Source of the DNA: Comamonadaceae bacterium UBA4962
GTDB lineage: Bacteria; Pseudomonadota; Gammaproteobacteria; Burkholderiales; Burkholderiaceae_C
NCBI GenBank assembly: GCA_002397315.1
Contig: DHAE01000015.1
Location: forward strand, 36,853 to 100,852
Length of the DNA: 64,000 nt
Direction: 5' to 3'
The notes below the pieces were generated by a model. That model was not told the DNA's origin. It saw only the letters and a list, made by a program, of their open reading frames with translations, and searched no databases. Shown piece after piece: positions 60,166-64,000 of the stretch (positions within the stretch are counted from its first letter, which is position 1; each line of letters starts with the position of its first letter). The translations under genes and the position numbers were made by a program.

Positions 60166-62817
60166 ATGCCCGACCACCGGCCCCCGACGCCCTCTTCGCC
60201 CTCCCGCTCGCCCATGCCGCTCCCACTTTCGGACCTCCAGCCCCTGCGGGATGCCTACCGGCAGGACAAGGCCGCGCTCCTCGCCAGCCTGCAGTCCACG
60301 GGCGCATCCACCCGCGGCGTACGCGCCCTGCTCGGCAAGCTCTCGGCGCTGGCGGACCGGCTGCTGCGCACCCTGTGGCAGCGGGCGGCCCTGCCGGACA
60401 CCATGGCGCTGCTCGCCGTGGGAGGTTACGGCCGGGCCCAGCTGTTTCCCCATTCCGACGTGGACGTGCTCGTGCTGCTGCCGGACGGCGACGGTGCCGC
60501 CTGCGACGGCCCGCTGAAGCCCGCGATCGAGTCCTTCATCGGAAGCTGCTGGGACGCGGGGCTGGAGATCGGCTCCAGCGTGCGCACCGTGGCCGAATGC
60601 CTGACCGAAGCCGCGGCCGACGTGACGGTGCAGACCTCGCTGCTGGAGGCACGCCGCATCGTCGGCAGCGCCGCGCTGGTGGCCGACTTCCAGCAGCGCT
60701 ACGACGCGGCGATGGACCCGGAAGCCTTCCTGGTCGCCAAGACGCTGGAGATGCGCCAGCGGCACAACAAGTACGAGAACACGCCCTACGCGCTCGAACC
60801 CAACTGCAAGGAATCGCCCGGCGGGCTGCGCGACCTGCAGACCGTGCTCTGGGTCGCCCGCGCGGCGGGACTGGGCCGCAATTGGAAGGAGCTGGCCGCG
60901 CACGGCCTGGCCACCGAATTCGAAGTGCGGCAGATCGAGCGCAACGAGGCCCTGCTGTTCCTGATCCGGGCCCGGCTGCATGCCGTCGCCGGCCGCCACG
61001 AAGACCGGCTCGTCTTCGACCTGCAGACCGCCGTGGCCGAATCCTTCGGCTACCGCACGCAGAACGCGGAGGGCCAGCGGATGCGGCTGCGCGCGAGCGA
61101 GACGCTCATGCGGCGCTATTACTGGGCCGCCAAGGCGGTGTCGCAGCTCAGCCAGATCCTGCTGCTCAACATCGAGGAGCGCCTGGAGCCGCCCGCGCAC
61201 GAGCTGCGCCCGATCAACGAGCGCTTTTTCGACAAGTCCGGCCTGATCGAGGTCGCCGACGACGATCTCTACCACCGCCAGCCCCACGCCATCCTCGAAA
61301 CCTTCCTGCTCTACGAAACCGAGGAAGGCCTGAAGGGCCTGTCGGTGCGTACGCTGCGCGCGCTCTACAACGCCCGCGGCGTGATGGATTCCGCGTTCCG
61401 GCGCGACCCCGTCAACCGCCAGCAGTTCCTGCGCATCCTGCAGCAGCCCGTGGGCATCACGCACGCGATGCGGCTCATGAACCAGACCTCGGTGCTGGGC
61501 CGCTACCTCTGGTCCTTCCGCCGCATCGTGGGCCAGATGCAGCACGACCTCTTCCACGTCTACACCGTGGACCAGCACATCCTCATGGTGCTGCGCAACG
61601 TGCGCCGGTTCTTCATGCCCGAGCATGCGCACGAATACCCGTTCTGCTCACAGCTCGCCGGCGGCTGGGACAAGCCCTGGCTGCTGTACCTCGCGGCGCT
61701 GTTCCACGACATCGGCAAGGGGCGCGGCGGCGACCACTCCAGGATCGGCGCCGAGGAAGTGCGCCACTTCTGCCGCCAGCACGGCGTGGGCGCCGACGAT
61801 GCCGCGCTCGTCGAATTCCTCGTCGCCGAGCATCTCGCCATGAGCCAGGTGGCGCAGAAGCAGGACCTCTCGGACCCGGACGTCATCGCCGCCTTCGCCC
61901 GGCGCGTGGGCAGCGAACGCCGGCTCACCGCCCTCTACCTGCTCACGGTGGCGGACATCCGCGGCACCAGCCCGAAGGTCTGGAACGCCTGGAAGGGCAA
62001 GCTGCTGGAAGACCTCTACCGCGCCACCCTGCGCACGCTCGGCGGCCGCGCGCCCGATGCCGCGGCCGAAGTGGAGGCGCGCAAGCGCGAGGCGCTCGTG
62101 CTGCTGGCCCTGAGCGCCCAGCCCTTCGAAGGGCACAAGAAGCTCTGGGACACGCTGGACGTCGGCTATTTCATGCGGCACGAAGCCGCGGACATCGCCT
62201 GGCATGCGCGCCACCTCGCGCGCCACGTCGGCGGCGGGCGCTCCGTGGTGCGCGCGCGCCAGTCGCTGGCCGGCGAAGGCCTGCAGGTGGCCGTCTACGC
62301 GCCGGACCAGCCCGACCTGTTCGCGCGCATCTGCGGATACTTCGACCGGGCGGGCTTCAGTATCCTCGACGCGCGCGTGCACACGGCCAGCAACGGCTAC
62401 GCACTCGACACCTTCCAGATCGTCGCCTCCGAGCAGGCGGGCCACTACCGGGAACTCACCCACATGGTGGAGAGCGAGCTCGCGCGCACCATCGAGGAAG
62501 GCGGCGCATTGCCCGAGCCTGGCCGCAAGCGCGTGTCGCGCCGCGTCAAGAGCTTCCCGATCACGCCGCGCATCGCCCTGCGCCCGGACGAAAAAGCGCA
62601 GCGCTGGATCCTGCACATCTCCGCCAGCGACCGCGCCGGCCTGCTCTACCTCGTGGCCCGCGTGCTCTCGCGCCACCATCTCAGCGTGCAGCTCGCCAAA
62701 GTGAGCACGCTGGGCGAGCGCGTGGAAGACACCTTCCTCGTGCAGGGGCCGGAGCTGCAGCACAACGCGCGGCAGATCCAGATCGAGACCGAACTGCTGG
62801 AAGCGCTCTCGGAATGA
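60166..62817 (+). CDS. glnD: Bifunctional PII uridylyltransferase / uridylyl-removing enzyme
   Basis: 883 residues. The nucleotidyltransferase domain has GGYGRAQLFPHSDVDVLVLL, the HD domain has ALFHDIGKGRGGDHS, and two C-terminal ACT domains (LQVAVYAPDQPDLFARI and WILHISASDRAGLLYLV) sense glutamine. It controls PII and through it glutamine synthetase. Start ATG 60166; a second ATG at 60214 (MPLPLSDL) is possible and would give 867 residues. Confidence 0.95.
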   Translation: MPDHRPPTPSSPSRSPMPLPLSDLQPLRDAYRQDKAALLASLQSTGASTRGVRALLGKLSALADRLLRTLWQRAALPDTMALLAVGGYGRAQLFPHSDVDVLVLLPDGDGAACDGPLKPAIESFIGSCWDAGLEIGSSVRTVAECLTEAAADVTVQTSLLEARRIVGSAALVADFQQRYDAAMDPEAFLVAKTLEMRQRHNKYENTPYALEPNCKESPGGLRDLQTVLWVARAAGLGRNWKELAAHGLATEFEVRQIERNEALLFLIRARLHAVAGRHEDRLVFDLQTAVAESFGYRTQNAEGQRMRLRASETLMRRYYWAAKAVSQLSQILLLNIEERLEPPAHELRPINERFFDKSGLIEVADDDLYHRQPHAILETFLLYETEEGLKGLSVRTLRALYNARGVMDSAFRRDPVNRQQFLRILQQPVGITHAMRLMNQTSVLGRYLWSFRRIVGQMQHDLFHVYTVDQHILMVLRNVRRFFMPEHAHEYPFCSQLAGGWDKPWLLYLAALFHDIGKGRGGDHSRIGAEEVRHFCRQHGVGADDAALVEFLVAEHLAMSQVAQKQDLSDPDVIAAFARRVGSERRLTALYLLTVADIRGTSPKVWNAWKGKLLEDLYRATLRTLGGRAPDAAAEVEARKREALVLLALSAQPFEGHKKLWDTLDVGYFMRHEAADIAWHARHLARHVGGGRSVVRARQSLAGEGLQVAVYAPDQPDLFARICGYFDRAGFSILDARVHTASNGYALDTFQIVASEQAGHYRELTHMVESELARTIEEGGALPEPGRKRVSRRVKSFPITPRIALRPDEKAQRWILHISASDRAGLLYLVARVLSRHHLSVQLAKVSTLGERVEDTFLVQGPELQHNARQIQIETELLEALSE

Positions 62818-62860
62818 AGCGTGCCGCGGCGGGCGTGAAGACCACGGCCACCGCTGCGCT

Positions 62861-63400
62861 TCAATCGTCTTCCTGGTCGGCGATGTCCGGGAACAGCACC
62901 TCGGTATAGCCGAATCGCGAGAAGTCGCGGATGCGCATCGGATAGAGCTTGCCGATCAGGTGGTCGCACTCGTGCTGCACCACGCGGGCATGGAAGCCCT
63001 CCACCGTGCGGTCGATCGGCGTGACCTGCTCGTCGAAACCCGTGTAGCGGATGCGCGACCAGCGGGGCACCACGCCACGCAGCCCCGGCACGGAAAGACA
63101 TCCCTCCCAGTCCTCTTCCTCCTCGTCGCCCAGCGGCGTGATGCACGGATTGACGAGCACCGTGGGAGGAACCAGGGGACGGTCGGGGTAGCGGGGGTTG
63201 CGCTCGGTCGAGCCGAACAGCACCACCTGCAGGTCCACGCCGATCTGCGGCGCGGCCAGGCCGGCGCCATGCACGGCGCGCATGGTGTCGCGCAGATCCT
63301 GCACCAATCGCAGCAGCTCGGGGGTTCCGAAGGTTTCGACAGGCCGGGCGGTGCGCAGCAGGCGCTCGTCGCCCATCTTCAGGATGGAATGGATGGTCAT
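62861..63400 (-). CDS. def: Peptide deformylase
   Basis: 179 residues with all three motifs: GAGLAAPQIG, EGCLSVPG and QHECDHLIGKLY. Cys of motif two and the two His of motif three bind iron. It removes the formyl group from new proteins. map, which acts next on the same proteins, is 3 kb away on the other strand. The start ATG 63400 (MTIHSILK) fits the usual N-terminus. Confidence 0.94.
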   Translation of the reverse strand: MTIHSILKMGDERLLRTARPVETFGTPELLRLVQDLRDTMRAVHGAGLAAPQIGVDLQVVLFGSTERNPRYPDRPLVPPTVLVNPCITPLGDEEEEDWEGCLSVPGLRGVVPRWSRIRYTGFDEQVTPIDRTVEGFHARVVQHECDHLIGKLYPMRIRDFSRFGYTEVLFPDIADQEDD

Positions 63401-63497
63401 GGAAACAAGGTGGGAATGGCCTGCGGCGCAGAGGGCCGCCTGACCCATGGGGGATGCGCAGCATATCGCCATGGCGCGCCGCAGGCACAATCGGACG

Positions 63498-63911
63498 ATG
63501 CCCGAGCCGACCCCGGACCGAATCCCACCGCCCCCCGCGCACGCGCCGCTGCCGGCTCCGGTGCGCTGGCTGCTGCTGGTGTTCGCGGCATGCAGCCTGG
63601 GCCTGGGAATCGTCGGCATCTTCGTGCCCGGCCTGCCCACCACCGTCTTCGTGCTGATGGCCGGCTGGGCCGCCGCGCGCAGCTCTCCGCGCCTGCACGC
63701 CTGGCTGTGGCGGCATCCGCTCTTCGGCTCGATGCTGCGCAATTGGGCCGACGGCGGCCGCGTCAGCCGCCGCGCGAAATGGAGCGCCACCGCCATGATG
63801 GCGCTGTGCGGCGTGGTGCTGGCCGTCAGTTCCGCCCCGCGGTGGGTCGCGCTGGGCGCCTCCGCCTGCATGGCATGCGTGCTTCTCTGGCTCTGGTGCC
63901 GGCCGGAATGA
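63498..63911 (+). CDS. DUF454 family membrane protein (YbaN-like)
   Basis: 137 residues: a Pro-rich start, two N-terminal membrane helices (WLLLVFAACSLGLGIVGIF, TTVFVLMAGWAAARSSP) with the conserved GLPTT motif between them, and two more at the end. Family DUF454; function unknown. CACAAT ends 6 bases before the ATG. Confidence 0.85.
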   Translation: MPEPTPDRIPPPPAHAPLPAPVRWLLLVFAACSLGLGIVGIFVPGLPTTVFVLMAGWAAARSSPRLHAWLWRHPLFGSMLRNWADGGRVSRRAKWSATAMMALCGVVLAVSSAPRWVALGASACMACVLLWLWCRPE

Positions 63912-63963
63912 CGTCTTTCGAACGCGTTCGTGCCAATTCGCCTGCGGGCCGTTTTTTTGTGTA

Positions 63964-63969
63964 TATAAT
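63964..63969 (+). promoter_or_regulatory. -10 box of the tRNA gene
   Basis: TATAAT, 11 bases before the tRNA 5' end, in an AT-rich stretch that follows a T7 run (63952-63958). No clear -35 box is seen. Confidence 0.6.
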
Positions 63970-63980
63970 CTAAGTCTTGT

Positions 63981-64000
63981 TCCTCGATAGCTCAGTCGGT
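63981..64000 (+). tRNA. tRNA-Asn, 5' part only (cut by window end)
   Basis: TCCTCGATAGCTCAGTCGGT is the acceptor 5' strand, T8, and the D-arm of a tRNA; the exact sequence is the usual start of betaproteobacterial tRNA-Asn(GTT). The anticodon is beyond the window, so the identity is inferred from recall. Confidence 0.8.

Noticed and set aside
1..64000. CRISPR array, insertion sequence, prophage or integrase
   Set aside because: No regularly spaced repeats, no transposase or integrase protein and no phage structural gene were seen in any frame.

Overview
The window looks like a chromosomal segment of a high-GC betaproteobacterium of the Comamonadaceae, most probably Acidovorax. The reasons are the housekeeping gene set and gene order, a TOMM cluster of a type I recall from Acidovorax and Burkholderia, and Comamonadaceae-style proteins (DUF934 next to cysI, a FimV-like protein, a TadA-hydrolase fusion). 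Coding density is high, mostly in short operons on both strands. The only RNA gene is a truncated tRNA-Asn at the right end. I saw no insertion sequence, prophage, CRISPR array or replication origin.

Layout. 1-2490: the 3' part of mnmC converging on an MFS transporter. 2618-8294: a sulfate assimilation operon (tauE-like exporter, cysI, DUF934, cysD, cysN; no cysH). 8366-9925: a 7Fe ferredoxin and a TrxR-like ferredoxin-NADP reductase. 10131-19715 (minus): a ribosomally made peptide (TOMM) cluster with a kinase/pseudo-cyclase/ATPase fusion, a large precursor-like protein, a methyltransferase, a YcaO cyclodehydratase, an FHA protein and two small proteins. It is fused by a start/stop overlap to thiD. 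20668-24025: a TPP riboswitch followed by thiO-thiS-thiG-thiE. 24163-26640: a FimV-like inner-membrane protein. 26677-32559: acyl-CoA metabolism with a Crp/Fnr regulator. 32578-37859 (minus): an FHA adenylate cyclase, LD-carboxypeptidase, TadA-hydrolase fusion, a small membrane protein and a LivK-type binding protein. 38043-44383: rlhA, two small proteins, an S9 peptidase and metY. 44409-46811 (minus): egtB and egtD for ergothioneine. 47124-53764: a membrane hydrolase, a sensor kinase, OmpW, a DUF808 protein and a GAF-EAL protein. 53804-54959: a frameshifted amidase coupled to a secreted protein, in an AT-richer patch. 55043-63911: purL, map, glnD, def and a DUF454 protein.

The most unusual system is the TOMM cluster. 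A kinase and an FHA phosphopeptide-binding protein sit in one operon with the cyclodehydratase and a 264-residue precursor that carries an internal duplication. The cyclase domain of the kinase has lost the residues needed for catalysis. The families themselves are known to TIGRFAMs from memory, so the cluster type is not new, but its product and signalling logic are to my knowledge undescribed. The second notable item is the amidase/secreted-protein pair, which resembles a type VI secretion effector-immunity module whose toxin has lost one base.

Several genes (thiD, the 3-hydroxyacyl-CoA dehydrogenase, rlhA, map, the DUF454 gene) have a -10-like hexamer 6-8 bases before the ATG and no Shine-Dalgarno sequence, which suggests leaderless transcripts.
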